Below, in pieces: positions 1 through 14,300 of a stretch of DNA of 64,000 nucleotides. Both the position numbers and the translations under genes were made by a program. The DNA comes from Beroe forskalii (lineage: Eukaryota; Ctenophora; Nuda; Beroida; Beroidae). Position 1 is the stretch's first letter; each line of letters opens with the position of its first letter. The notes under the pieces were generated by a model that had not been told where the DNA came from, did not search any database, and saw only the letters and a program-made list of their open reading frames with translations. Location of the stretch: contig WFMF01000109.1 in NCBI GenBank assembly GCA_011033025.1, positions 1 to 64,000 of the forward strand, in the 5' to 3' direction.

Positions 1-129
1 ACAGCAACACGTTGATGCGAGAGTGACGTCATTGTACTAAAATCTTTAAACCGCAATAACTCGCGATCTAATTAAGATAGAGGCATGGGGATTTCACTGT
101 TGTACAACATGCAAGGTGAGAAGTGATAA

Positions 130-1000
130 AATCATAATTATTTGAATGTTATGGGAAGTCGATTCTATAGTATACTACCCCTTTAAGTGCTGTTCCTCTG
201 ATTCTTATTTCTTTACTAAGAATTTCAAGCAGCTTGTAGTGGTCCACAGTATCAAATGCTGCTGAAAGATCCAGCATCATCAACACTGTAGCTGATCTGT
301 TATCACAAGCAATAAGTAAATCATTTGTGACCTTGAGAAGAATTGTTTCAGTGGAGTAGTTTTTCTTGTACGCTGACTGCTGTGGTATATTCATGTTATT
401 CTTCACAAGATGGTCATTGAGTCTAGAAAGAACAACACGCTCTATAAGTTTACCAAGGAAAGATAGGTTAGAAATTGGGCGATAGTTTTTGGTCATTTGG
501 GTCAAGTTTGGAGTCTTTGAGAGTTGGAATGATATCTGCAATCTTCAAGCCATCAATTGACCCAGTGGAGAGAGTGACTGATTGACTAATTTACATAATG
601 TTGGAATAATAGTTTCAATGTTTTCCTTCAGTATACACTCAGGTAAGAAGTCAGTGGGTTTTACACTTGATTCCACTGGTTTTAATGATCTCACTGAGTT
701 CTTCTTCAGTGCAAGGTGAGAATTCATTCAAATAACCATCTGAAAATACAGGTTTGGGTTCAATGGTGGAGGAATTAAAATTAGAGGGTAGAGAGTCTCG
801 GATCTTAATGATTTTCTCATTGAAATATTCATTAAGTTCTTTGCTGAGATCACCAATATCCAGAGCTTCAGGGAGTGTGTTCTCTTGTTTTCTGTCTAGC
901 TCACAATTCACAATGTCATATATTGCCTTTATGTTGCCTTTGTTTTTCTCTAGCAAGGAATTATAATACTGCTTTTTCTTGAGATTTGCCATGATGGTTG
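130..1000 (-). pseudogene. CR1/L2-type LINE reverse transcriptase fragment
   Basis: Three minus-strand reading frames, in the order 992-651, 727-545 and 541-149, together make one non-LTR reverse transcriptase separated by frame breaks. The first frame resembles the region just before the RT domain. The second holds a PTDFLPE...LCKLVNQSL stretch and the third holds NYRPISNLSFLGKLIERVV. The conserved LDLSAAFDTVDH contains the motif A aspartate. The coding match stops just after RGTALKG, where family members continue with a W..SYL segment, so the palm (catalytic YADD region) and everything 3' of it are missing. The combination of frameshifts and truncation marks a dead fragment lying upstream of the SLF1-like gene. 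The CR1/L2 grouping is from motif style, not a search. Confidence 0.85.
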
Positions 1001-1310
1001 TCTCAGAGCGAATTTCTTCAAAAAGTGTTCTGTGGTAAAGACTTCTGCTCTTATTTTTCTCAGCTTTCCTCCTCAGCTTCCTTTGATATGATATAATGTA
1101 AAATGATTTGAAAAATGTTTTCCTTGCATATTGCTGTACTGGATGGAGTTGTTGTAAAGTTTTGTGTCTCGACTTTCACAGAGAAGACTATTTGTTCTAC
1201 AAAGAAGATATTGAAAATACATTTCTCTTGAAAATACTAAAATATTTCTTTAAATCCTAAACATTTTAAATTTGAATCTATTTTATATAGGTACAAAGTC
1301 CCTACAGTTT

Positions 1311-2314
1311 ATGTCTTCACCACACAATAGAAAGCGACCAAAATTAAGCTCACCTGTTGCAGATATTGAAACAATTCCAATAAGTGATGAAAGTGGAGAT
1401 GAGGATAATCCCAGGGTAATTCCCTTTATCAAAATTGAGGACATTTCCTCAGATGAGTCAGATACTGAAAAGAAAGATGTACGATACAAGAAATCTAAAC
1501 CATTGTCAAACTTACCACCAATGAATACCTCATCATCTGATATGAGCTCCCCTATGAAAATGTTAACACAATCAAATCTTTTTGACTCCCTCAATCAAAG
1601 TAACAGTGTTTGTTCTTCTGAACCCAGTTCTACTACCAGTCCTTGCAATATTGAAGTTTCAAAGGCAGATTCTCAGAGTAATGTTATATCCACCACAACC
1701 ATGCTTTCACCTTTCAACAGTGAAAGCAAAGTGTCAACTCTTGGGTCACCAAGATACATGGTTCAGGAAATATCATCTACTGTTGTGCTTCACAAGAGAT
1801 TCTTGCTGACTGGTCTCAATAGGTAAATATTAGTTCAAGGACATTCAGTTATTTCAAGGACAGTTCAAGCTGCAATTTGCATGGCATATCTTTTTGTGTG
1901 TGGCATGAGTTTGTATGGCATACAGACATGGTATTTATGTCCATTATATGCTATACAAACTTATGCCACACAGTTAGTCAAAAGGCTTTAGTGATTAAAA
2001 ACACTACCTATTTAATATTTTTAACATCATGATGTATCACATGAAAACTTAATACTCTACAGTGGCAAATTGGAAACGAAGGAAAGGATAAAGATAATGA
2101 TTAAACAACTTGGAGGAGAATATATCGACAGTCCAAATTTTGTTGAAAAATGTACACATATTGTGCTCGGTAAACCAAACACTGGTGAAAAATACATGGG
2201 AGGGCTGATCACAGGAAAATGGCTTTTGAAAACTGAATATGTTGAGGAAAGTTATGCAGAAGGTTACTGGTTAGAAGAGGATAGTTATGAATGGACAAAA
2301 GATGCCATTGAAAA
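1311..2314 (+). CDS. SLF1: SLF1-like exons 1-2: acidic tail and BRCT1
   Basis: Exon 1 (1311-1822) encodes a Ser/Thr/Asp/Glu-rich, probably unstructured region. It begins with a basic NRKRPK cluster that could be a nuclear localisation signal. Two hydrophobic-then-acidic patches follow, TIPISDESGDED (about 21-32) and VIPFIKIEDISSDESD (about 36-51), and both look like SUMO-interaction motifs. The exon ends in FLLTGLN, the first BRCT strand. Exon 2 (2063-2314) supplies the rest of BRCT1: KQLGGEYID, the CTHIVLG strand, the GKWLLK helix with its invariant tryptophan, and YEW at the end. The junction codon AG|T is split by the intron. BRCT1 assignment is strong; the SIM reading is inference. Confidence 0.72.
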
Positions 2315-5300
2315 GTAAGTTAATCCTTCTTAAACATAGATCACAATACTTAATGATAGCTGTCTGTGTAATTTGTACCCTACAGGCCCCTTTTTACCAA
2401 ACATCATTGAATGAGTATTATCTCCTTCAACTGAGGAGCTAAGATTACGCAGTTTCAATTTTCTGACAGACAAGGCCCATTTCAAATAAGAAATGTTGAC
2501 TTTTCCTGGTCAACATTGATTACTCAGATATGCTGACCTCAAAATCGTATTTTTTTTGAAAAATGAAAAATATTTACTTTTCATTTATATTTTAGTTTTA
2601 GGACATAGGGTGAATCAGAGCCCCAAAAATTTATCTGCTTGACTCATTACCCTTTCTATCATTACAAATGATTTTCTTGGCACTCAGATCACTGAAATGT
2701 GGATTATAGCAAAATGAAAAGTGTCCAAATGTCCCTTCAAGGGTACATTTATGCTTTCAAAAGCATATGACCCTTTTTAAAGTGGTAAATTACGCTCGGT
2801 TTTATGAAAAAAGTTTCAAATATATTTTTTGAGTATTACTCCATACAAACATGACACAATTTGAAAGGTAATTCTGAAAATTTCATTCTGTACAGGCCTT
2901 TTGTAACCTAAATTTTTAAAATATTGTATTTCAATGCTTTGGACTCCAATTCGTACATTTTGGAAATGGTTTTCATGGTTTTGATGAGCAAGACACTAAC
3001 AATCTATCATCAACCACTTTTTGACTCAAAGAACTAACTTTAATAAAAATCAACCCAATGAAAAACAAATTTTGCCATTTCAAAATGGGTCCTAGAAGGG
3101 ACATTTATTATTTTTCCATAGTGAAAAGTCAGAAGCAGTGAAAACTAACATGTATCTTTACAGTGATCTTCAGTTAACCATGTTCAATGAAAATTGAAGG
3201 CTTAATAATATTTTATTTGCCATTTTAGAGCAATTTAGATAGCAGTGCTGAATATTCAACATCAATTTTTCAAAATTGTGATCCATTTCTTCAGTGAAAG
3301 GTATCAGTACATGTTATTTGTCATCACTAGGCATTTAACACGATCCTGTAACACGAAACAACTTCAGAATCAAGGCAGGGACGGAATATCAGGCATTTTC
3401 TATCATCATCAAAATGTACCTTCTAGGGGACATTTTCAAATTCTTCAACCTAAATTTCTCGTTTCCTTTTAAAAAAGGGCCAGATGCACCGATGTTTCTT
3501 AAGAATAATAAGCTTTATATGTAACATAAAGTAATTATGTAACCAGTGAGCTGATTTAAACATGTTAAAGTGTGAAGCAAAACTACTATAAAATGTCCTT
3601 AGGAGGAACATTTCTCTTGAACATGTCCTCTTGTGCCCAGAATTTCAAGATATATGATATAGAAAAACAGTTGTTTTGAAATCATTCTTTTACTGTCATA
3701 TTTCATGAAAACTTTAGGCTGCCCATATCTGTAAAAGGGGTGCGGTAAGTAACAGCAAATACGAAATTGGTCATTTTTGGGGCAGTACTCAAAATGGGCA
3801 AGATATAACATGAAGTGATGAATTTGCATAGAATTTTTCATCAAATACTGTGCTATTAGTGTCTCCTTGAAATAAAATAAGCCCAGACATCACAGGATTT
3901 TAGCAGAAGGTTAAAATAATGAAGGAATTATGAAGCCGGTTTTTATGGTTTTGAAAATGACTCCATTTCAACATCAATTGCAGAAAAAAATTGGGGCCAG
4001 TGCAACAAGAGGAATTGTTCCAGGTTTTGCCTACACCATTGACAGAGAGAGTGTGAGGCAAAATTGAAACCATAAAACTTGTTCCAAAACATAGATAACT
4101 CATGTTTTGTAAAAAGTACCATGGAAGGTACATTTTCTTGAAAATGTACCCTAGAAGGGACATTTAGACAGTTATCATTAAGTACTTATGATTATTTACT
4201 CTTCAGCATTTCCACTTCATGTATAATCTGGCATGATTCACCTTCTCATTGTTCAGAGTAACATCCAATACGGACCCTGAACTGGCTAAGTTGGCCAGCT
4301 CGGCTCGGAGGTGCAGACTCCGATACAGTGCGGAGGGTCCCTTCCACGACATGACTGCCAGCATCCTCAGTGACCACCCTAGACGCCTCGAGTGCTATGA
4401 GAGGTGAGTATGGCATGTCAGTAGCTTGCAAAGTGGTTCCAATGATGGTTTTAATAGTCGTGTGTAATGTGCAACGTATTATCCCATTTCACAAGTATAA
4501 CTTACTTTATCCTGAATATTGTTTTTCAGGTTATTCAAAGCTGGTGGTGGAAGAGTGATAAACATTCAGGACTACCGCAAGCGACACAAGGAGTTGAGCT
4601 TCATCCTCGTTGATAACCCCGACCAGACTCACATCCCTCTAAAGAACCCGTCAGTGCCCCTGCTGAGAATCAGCTACATCCACAACATTGTCCTCGAGGT
4701 AAGAGTTTATTACTCATGTTTGTATGTATTCTAAATACTTCCTTCTATTCTCTTGCAAAGGTGGCTGGTGATGTATCCATCTCCACTGCCGGTTAGGGGT
4801 TTGGGTAAGCAGTACTAACTACGTTGCTAGTTGGTTGTGTGGTGATAAAGATCGTACGATGTCGCCATGTAGTAATGGGGTACCTATGATAAGATAACTA
4901 TGATAAGGTAACTGTTACTTTCTCTCCCAGGAGACTAAGCCGGACATGTCTGGATACAAAGTGAAGAGGGAAGAAGCACAGAACCTCCTGCCTACTGTCC
5001 CCTGGTCCTGCACTTTCAGCAGTGTCAGGAAGGAGATTAACCTCACCAGCGTGAGTACACGACAACTATGCTTTTAGACCTTTCAAACCCTGTACATTTC
5101 AAACCATGAACCTTTCAAACCATGGACTTTTACCTGGGTTATTTCACCTGCTTGGGTGATAACATTGCGTACAATTAGTAACTGCTGATACATATCGACT
5201 TTGCAACGTAGCATGCATGTTAAACTTGAATTCACTTGACCTGTAACCACGTAACTTGTAGACCACGTGACTGTTAACCCCTTTACCCCTGCAGAAGAAG

Positions 5301-8300
5301 TGCCCTCGTAAGGTGGTGGATTACATTGACGGGGTGATGTGTTCGGAGTCGTGGGGTGCTATTCTCCTACCTCTCACTAACAACCAGGCTCCACCTCCTC
5401 ACATGCTCAGAGCTGTGATTAACAACTCCTTCCTACCCGCCACACAATGTGAGTTGGCTTGCTTATTTCAATAGCCTGTGTGTTTGGGGCACTGCGGGGC
5501 TTTAGTAAGCTTTCCGTCAACTAAACTATCTATCTATCTATCTTCAATAAGAGGCGTATACATTGCAACACTTTTACCAGAAGTTGCAGAGCTAACCCTG
5601 TACAGAGCCCTACGGTTTCAGTTCCCTGCTTAACAAGCTGTACTGCAAGGACGTCCACCGCATTATACATCTCAATTCTCAACATTGCAATTAGAAGATT
5701 ATTAGAATTGTATTTACCGACCTTATTGAACCGCCCTAATAAGCTCCAGCATTTTCTCCACTATCTCCTTTCTAACCCCCTGCGTGTTTCAGTTGGTCCA
5801 CTTCGTCAAGTCCTCTCCGACCTGTACATTCTCTCCTGGTTCATCCCTCCCAGCCATGTTAACAGGGATTATTATGTGAACCTGCTGGAGGTCGTGGACA
5901 AGAAGGAAGATGTACCTCACAACGCAGACAAGTTCATTGCTCTTTTGGAGTAAGTAAGAGGGGTGTGACGGCCGAGGGGTGGGACGGCCGAGGGGTGGGA
6001 CGGCCGAGGGGTGGGACGGCCGAGGGGTGGGAAAGGGGAGTGGGAGGGGCCGGGGGACTGGAGGAATGGGAACTGGGGGAGCATCTCGGGGAATGGAGGG
6101 ATTAACTGGGGGAAAGGGGGGTGACCACTTAACTTGGTGGCATTATGATGGAGGTGGAGGGAATAAAATTGTCTTTCTATGTAGTGTTTCTCCCAACTTC
6201 CCTTCAACACAGTCATGCCATCACACACTTTTTCGAGCTAGTAGGGGCCAAGGCCCCCCTAGATTTTTTATAGGGGGGGGGGGCCTTTTGAAAACTAAGG
6301 GGGCCTAAATTTTCATTAGCGAATTTTTCCATTTAAAAGCCCTAATTTTGCATAAAAATGCAACTAAAATCATTTTTTCTGTTTGCTTTGATTCCAAAAA
6401 GATGGATTTCAAGAAAACTTCAGTTAATTTGAACTTAATTTCACACTTCAGTTTGAAGTTCAAATTTTTGAGAAAATCTTAGGTTGGGCCAAGGCCCCCC
6501 TAAGATTTTTCTAGGGGGGGGGGGGGCTTTTCAAAACTAGGGGGGGCTGCCCCCTCCCCTAAGGGGGGTCGTGTAGTCCCATGAACACAGTCCTCAGTGA
6601 GCCTCTATAGCTCCACCACTCCCTCCCCTCAGGGACGCAGTTAAGAAGTCTGAGGCCCGTCTACACCCGCAGTCCCCGCGCTACCTTACGTTCTGGCTGG
6701 AGCTGCTGGAGAAGGACTTCTGGAACTGGGAGAGACGACCTAACAACATGAAGCCGCTCTGTGAGCGCATCATGAACTCCTGGCATTACATAAAACATGT
6801 GCTCAGAGTCTTCCTCAAGGCTTACATGACCGTCATGACCAGCACTCATGCCACGGTGGGTATCTAGGGTACAAGAGCTCTAAGGCACCTTTGCCTGTCT
6901 GATGTCTGTAATAGGAGTGAATGTAAGATACAAAGTCAGCTTTGTCATGCCAAAAGGAAATGGAAGGCTAATTATTGTTCATTCATCACCAGGGTAGAGC
7001 CTAACACTTGTGTTACCTCAGGATCGGTTGCGGATGGCTCTAAACTCCCAGCTGATTGTATACTTTACTTCTAACGAGATAAAGCGGAAAGCTACTAAGA
7101 AAGAGGAACCGTATAAAGCCGGCACTATCATTGACAGGATAGGGGAGTCTGTGAGTAGGGTTGTCATGGCAACCCTGAAACTCAACGATGTGCGCAGACT
7201 GCACGTGCTCATCCACATGCTCAGTTTCTCCTGCACCCTCGTCATTGTAGTGTTTAACAAGGTATGGATTAAGGACTAGTTACCATGGTAACACAGCCTG
7301 TTACCATGGTAACACAGCCTGTTACCATGGTAACACAGTCTGTTACCATGGTAACAGACTGCACGTGCTCATCCACATGCTCAGTTTCTCCTGCACCCTC
7401 GTCATTGTTGTGTTTAACAAGGTACGGATTAAGGAGTAGTTACCAAGTCATCATAATATTGCGCTAAATTTATCTAGATTCTAGGGTTGTTCTATCTATC
7501 AGGTACCTATCTTTGCGATAAGATCTAAAATATGTTAGAACATTTCTGGTATGAAATTGCCAATAATTAAGGAAAAAGTTTATTTTTTGGCTCACTGGGC
7601 ATTGAATTCATTCATTAAGGGGTGAAACTTCATCTCATGCATATTTTTGGCCTCATAGTGGGAAATTTGAGCTAAGATCTCAGCCTCATGGACTACTTTT
7701 CTTGCCCTCATAGCTCACAGACAAAGTTAAACGCTCACCCCAATGCTCTTGAATGCATTTCATTTTGAAAATGGAAGGAAACACCTATAGGACACTTGCC
7801 TGGGACAAATGGGACATTGAAAAATGGTATATACGCAGGAGAATGGCAATGGACAAGAAAGATATAAATGGATTGAGATATAAATTGGACAGAGACAAAT
7901 GAGAGTCAAAAATGAAAATGGATCAGGCCCACTCCCAGGGTAATTGGGATATGGGCGGAAGGGACTAAAAAGTGAATTTGGGCATGGAAAATTGGGTTAG
8001 AGATTATGGTAAACTTCGTGTATTAAAAATCCGCTAGCCAAGTAGTGCCACAGGCTATATAAGATGACATAAGGTCGGCAGCTGATTACTACTTAATGAC
8101 AATGTCTCGATATTTATAGGACAAATAGGGCTCAAAAATGGAATTCGGACATGGAAAATTGGGACTTTGGGATGAGAGAGACGATTGGGACAGATGCAAT
8201 TGGACTTAAACGAGTAAGTACGGACAAGGAAACTTGGGACAAATGCCACTGAGATGAATGAGACTCAGAAAACGAAAATGTCGAGGACAATGGAAACAAA

Positions 8301-11300
8301 TTTTACTTAAAAAAGTGAAGAAAAGTGGGAAAAATACGCAAACTTCCCTGACACCTAGCCTGAAATACCGGTGCTGACACTAGTTCTAGTGCCAAGACAA
8401 GCAATTTAAGGTTTTTCTTTCCTGGATGCGCTGGTCACTGGCAACCTAGAACAGGATTTTTCTGGATTTTGAAATTTTGGAAAAAACGGGTATTGGCGGT
8501 GAACTTTTGGACCTGATTGATCCAAGATTGTCCAAGATTGATCTGCGATGTCTCAAATGGACCTGTTTTGTCCCGAAATGATCTGTGTGATCTCGTTTGG
8601 GCCTTTTTATTTTCAAATGGGCCTGTGATGTATTAACTAATGGGCATATATTGTCACGAAATCACGAATTGGCCAGTGCTTTCTCAAATGGGCTTCAAGT
8701 ATTATCTCAAATGGGTCTTTGATGTCTCAAACGAGTTACGAGCCTGTTTTCGTTAAATCAAGTTTCTGCTAAAAGTGGGCCTGTGGTGAAATAAAAGTGG
8801 GCCTGGACCAAGAAAAATCTTAGGGTGGACCTGTGGCTACATGAAAAGGAAAACCTTAACGCAATCTGACTTACGGGTGTCAGGGACACGTCTACTCGCC
8901 AACTAGTGCCTCACCAGCTGGTATGAAAAACATTTTTTAAATAATTCTTATTGGTAACCGAAACACGGAGACTCGCCTCCTGATGTTAAAGACACGAAGT
9001 CTCACCTATTGGTGTCAAAAACAGGTAGAAATGACTCCTGATGTCAAAGACACGAAGTCTCACCTCCTGGTGTCAAACACAAGTTGTATCCCCTATTGGT
9101 GTCAGAAACACGTAGTCTCACCGGCTAGTGTCGGAGTCACTTAGTCTCGCCACCTGGTCTCAGAGACACGTTGAAGGTGTCTCACCTATTAGTTTCAGAC
9201 ACACGTAGTCATACCTGTACTGGTGTCACTGACACGTCTAACCAGCTGTTGTCGGAGACATGTACTCTCCTACTGGTGTCAGAGATAAGAAGTCTCACGT
9301 ACTGGTGTCAGAGACACGTTGACGCAGTTTCACCTATTGGCATCACAGTGTAGAGACGCGTTGTCTTACCTACTGGTGTCAGGGAACTGTCTTACCAGCT
9401 GGTTTAAGAGACAAGTAGTATCGCCTATTGGTGTCAGAGACACCCACTCTCGCGTTCTGGTGTCAGAAATACGTTGACGTAGTCGCACCTATAGATGTCA
9501 GAGACACGTCGTCTTAACTACTGGTGTCAGAGACACGTTTCGCCAGCAGGTGTCAAAGACACGGACTATCTCACTACTGGTTTCCGAGATACGCTTTCTC
9601 ACCTTCTGGCCTACTGGTGCCAGAGACAGAAAGCCTTTAAATTACTGGTGTAAGGAACACGTAGTCTCACCTATTGGTATCAGAGAGAAGTTACATCACC
9701 TACTACTGAGATACATGTCTCACATACTGACTCAATGGTTTCAAAGACACCTAGTTTCCCTCTGGTTTCAGAGACACGTTACATCACCTACTGGTGTCAG
9801 ACTGCCAGATACAGGCAGTCCCACATACTGACTCAATGGTTTCAAAGACACCTAGTTTCACCTACTGGTTTCAGAGACACAGTTTCACCAGCAGGTACCT
9901 ATTGGTGTCAGACTGCATGTTGTGGCAGTCCCACTTACCTGGTGTCAGAGACACGTAGTATCACCAGCTGGTTTCGAGACAGAGTATCACCTAGTGTCAT
10001 TCACTGTGTCAGAGACTGGTGTTTCTCACCTATCCCCCTACTGGTGTCAGAGACTGTATTTACGTGCCTTCACTACTTCCAATGTATTGTTTCTCCGAAG
10101 AAATACCTACTGGTTTCATAAACCCAAAAGCCTCAACTACTGGTGTCAGACACCCGTGGTCTCACCTACTGTTTAGTCAGAGACTTCCCGAACTCTCACC
10201 TACTGGTGTCAGACACCCGTGTCTCATTTAATTTCCACCAGTAGTCTGTATATTTCGAATCCTTGTCAATACCTATTGTTTACTCAAGAAATCTCAAGTT
10301 TCACCTACTGGTGTCAGACACCCGGGAATTTATGTACCTACTGGTGTCAGAGACACCTGTAGTCTCTCACCTACTGGTTTCAGACACCGGTTTCTCACCT
10401 ACGGACCTACTGGTTTCAGAGTCTGGTTGTCTTAACTACTGGTGTCAGACACCCGTGGTCTCACCTACTGGTTTCATAAACCCAAAGTCTCCCCCTACTG
10501 GTGTCAGACACCCGTAGTCTCACCTACTGGTGTCAGACACCCGTAGTCTCACCTACTGGTTTCAGACACCCGTAGTCTCATCTACTGGTGTCAGACACCC
10601 GTAGTCTCACCTACTGCTGTCAGACACCCGCAGTCTCACCTACTGGTGTTAGACATCGTAGTCTCACCTGTTGGTGTCAGACACCCGTAGTTTCACCTAC
10701 TGATGTCAGTCACCCATAGTCTCACCTACTGGTGGCATACACCCGTAGTTTCACCTACACCAGTAGTCTCAGTCTCACATCAGACATCCGTTGTCTCACC
10801 TACTGGTGTCAGAAACCCGTAGTCTCACCAACTGATGTCAGACACCAGTAGTCTCGCCTACTGGTGTCAGACACCAGTAGTCTCGCCTACTGGTGTCAGA
10901 CATCCGTAGTCTCACCTACTGGTGTCAGACACCCCTCGTCTCACCTACTGGTGTCAGACACCGTGTCTCTCACCTACTGGTGTCAGACATCCGTTGTCTC
11001 ACCTACTGGTGTCAGACACCCGTGGTCTCACTGGTGTCTGGTGTCAGACACCAGTAGCCTCACCTAATGGTGTCAGACATCCGTAGTCTCACCTACTGGT
11101 GTCAGAAACCCGTAGTCTCACCAACTGGTGTCAGAAACCCGTAGTCTCACCTACTCAGACATCAGACTCACCTACTGTAGTCAGGCACCCAGTCCCACCT
11201 ACTGGTGTCACCAGTAGTCTCACCTACTGGTGTCATACACCCGAAGTCTCACCTACTGGTGTCAGACACCAGTAGTCTCACCTACTTGTGTCAGACATCC

Positions 11301-14300
11301 GTTGTCTCACCTACTGGTGTCAGACACCCGTAGTCTCACCTACTGGTGTCAGACACCCGTAGTCTCACCTACTGGTGTCAGACACCCGTAGTCTCACCTA
11401 CTGGTTTCAGACATCCGTAGTCTCATCTACTGGTGTCAGGCACCCGTAGTCCCACCTACTGGTGTCAGACACCAGTAGCCTCACCTACTGGTGTCATACA
11501 CCCGAAGCCTCACCTACTGGTGTCAGACACCCGTATTTTCACCTACTGGTGTCAGAAACCCGTAGTCTCACCAACTGGTGTCAGAAACCCGTAGTCTCAG
11601 CTACTGGTGTCAGACATCCGTAGTCTCACCTACTGGTGTCAGGCACCCGTAGTCCACCTACTGGTGTGTCAGAGTAGCCTCACCTAGTCATCACCCGAAG
11701 TCTGGTGTGGTGTCAGACACCAGTAGTCTCACCTACTTGTGTCAGACATCCGTATTTTCACCTACTGGTGTCAGAAACCCGTAGTCTCACCAACTGGTGT
11801 CAGAAACCCGTAGTCTCAGCTACTGGTGTCAGACATCCGTAGTCTCACCTACTGGTGTCAGACACCAGTAGTCTCACCTACTGGTGTCAGACACCCGTAT
11901 TTTCACCTACTGGTGTCAGAAACCCGTAGTCTTACCAACTGGTGTCAGAAACCCGTAGTCTCAGCTACTGGTGTCAGACATCCGTAGTCTCACCTACTGG
12001 TGTCAGGCACCCGTAGTCCCACCTACTGGTGTCAGACACCAGTAGCCTCACCTACTGGTGTCATACACCCGAAGTCTCACCTACTGGTGTCAGACACCAG
12101 TAGTCTCACCTACTTGTGTCAGACATCCGTTGTCTCACCTACTGGTGTCAGACATCCGTAGTCTCACCTACTGGTGTCAGAAACCCGTAGTCTCACCAAC
12201 TGGTGTCAGAAACCCGTAGTCTCAGCTACTGGTGTCAGACATCCGTAGTCTCATCTACTGGTGTCAGGCACCCGTAGTCCCACCTACTGGTGTCAGACAC
12301 CAGTAGCCTCACCTACTGGTGTCAGACACCCGAAGACTCACCTACTGTTGTCAGACACCCGTATTTTCACCTACTGGTGTCAGAAACCCGTAGTCTCACC
12401 AACTGGTGTCAGAAACCCGTAGCCTCAGCTACTGGTGTCAGACATCCGTAGTCTCATCTACTGGTGTCAGGCACCCGTGGTCCTACCCCATTGGTGTCAG
12501 ACACCTGTCGTTCAATCCATTGGTGTCTGACACCCGTAGTCTCACCTACTGGTGTCAGACACCCCTCGTCTCACCTACTGGTGTCAGACACTCGTAGTCT
12601 CACCTACTGGTGTCATACACCCGAAGTCTCACCTACTGGTGTCAGACACCAGTAGTCTCACCTACTGGTGTCAGACATCCGTAGTCTCACCTACTGGTGT
12701 CAGAAACCCGTAGTCTCGCCTACTGGTGTCAGACATCCGTAGTCTCACCTACTGGTGTCAGACACCCCTCGTCTCACCTACTGGTGTCAGTCACCAGTAG
12801 TCTCACCTACTTGTGTCAGACATCCGTTGTCTCACCTACTGGTGTCAAACACCCGTGGTCTCACCTACTGGTGTCAGAAACCCGTAGCCTCACCTAATGG
12901 TGTCAGACATCCGTAGTCTCACCTACTGGTGTCAGAAACCCGTAGTCTCACCAACTGGTGTCAGAAACCCGTAGTCTCAGCTACTGGTGTCAGACATCCG
13001 AAGTCTCACCTACTGGTGTCAGGCACCCGTAGTCCCACCTACTGGTGTCAGACACCCGTCGTCTCACCTACTGGTGTCTGACACCCGTAGTCTCACCTAA
13101 TGGTGTCAGACACCAGTAGTCTCACCTACTTGTGTCAGACATCCGTTGTCTCACCTACTGGTGTCAGACATCCGTAGTCTCACCTACTGGTGTCAGAAAC
13201 CCGTAGTCTCACCAACTGGTGTCAGAAACCCGTAGTCTCAGCTACTGGTGTCAGACATCCGTAGTCTCATCTACTGGTGTCAGGCACCCGTAGTCCCACC
13301 TACTGGTCTGACACCAGTAGTCTCGCCGACTGGTGTCAGACACCCGTATTTTCACCTACTGGTGTCAGAAACCCGTAGTCTCACCAACTGATGTCATGCC
13401 AGACACCTGTCGTCTCAGCTACTGGCGTCAGACACCCGTCGTCTCACCTACTTGTGTCTGACACCAGTAGTCTCACCTACTGGTGTCAGACATCCGTTGT
13501 CTCACCTACTGGTGTCAGACACCCATGGTCTCACCTACTGGTTTCATAAACCCAAAGTCTCCCCTACTGGTGTCAGACATCTGTAGTCTCACCTACTAGT
13601 GTCAGACACCCGTAGTCTCACCTACTGGTGTCAGACACCCGTATTTTCACCTACTGGTGTCAGTATATCAGATCTGGGGTTCGAAGAATCAAAGAAACCT
13701 GGTCTGGCACACTGTATAAGTTGGCAATAGTCACCTCTTAAGTCTTTTATGGGGTTGTTTTTTAATCTGTATCATTATGATCTGTATCAGACAGCAATTT
13801 CGGCTCACAAACACAAGAACAATCACATTTCATATTAGAAAAATAGCAATTTGTTGACCTATATTGTCTTGCTTAATATTCCTTTGTTTAGTTGACCTTA
13901 TCTCTTCCATTTTGTTTGATATACGTTTAGAATTTATATAGTGATGTATTTGACTATATGAAATAGTTTTAAGGTTTTAGAATGAGTCCCATGTTGAAGT
14001 GACGTCTCCAGCAGACAAATGTCCCACTTTGTCCCGCAATGTCCCGCTTTGTCCCACTTTTGTCCCGTTGCTCACCTGTTTTTCCGAACGGGACATTTTT
14101 TGGAGCGGGACAAACCGGGACAAAGCGGGACGTTGGCCCCCCCCCCCGATGCCCCTAACTCAACCCCCTTTCTTCCCCAGTGTTACGTTAGATACGATGC
14201 CCCTGACGCCCCATCCCCCACCTTTTCATCAGAAGTTTACCTCGTGCTCCTGTCGGCCATGTTCCGTGCTCTCCTCTCAGAACTCTCCAAACCCCCCTCG

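Noticed and set aside
1311..5050. Calling the BRCT gene TOPBP1
   Set aside because: Only two BRCT domains are present and the second matches the SLF1 order better; TOPBP1 has eight or nine BRCTs.
8990..13665. Regular 29-bp direct repeats could suggest a CRISPR array
   Set aside because: Units are contiguous with no unique spacers, and the setting is an animal intron.
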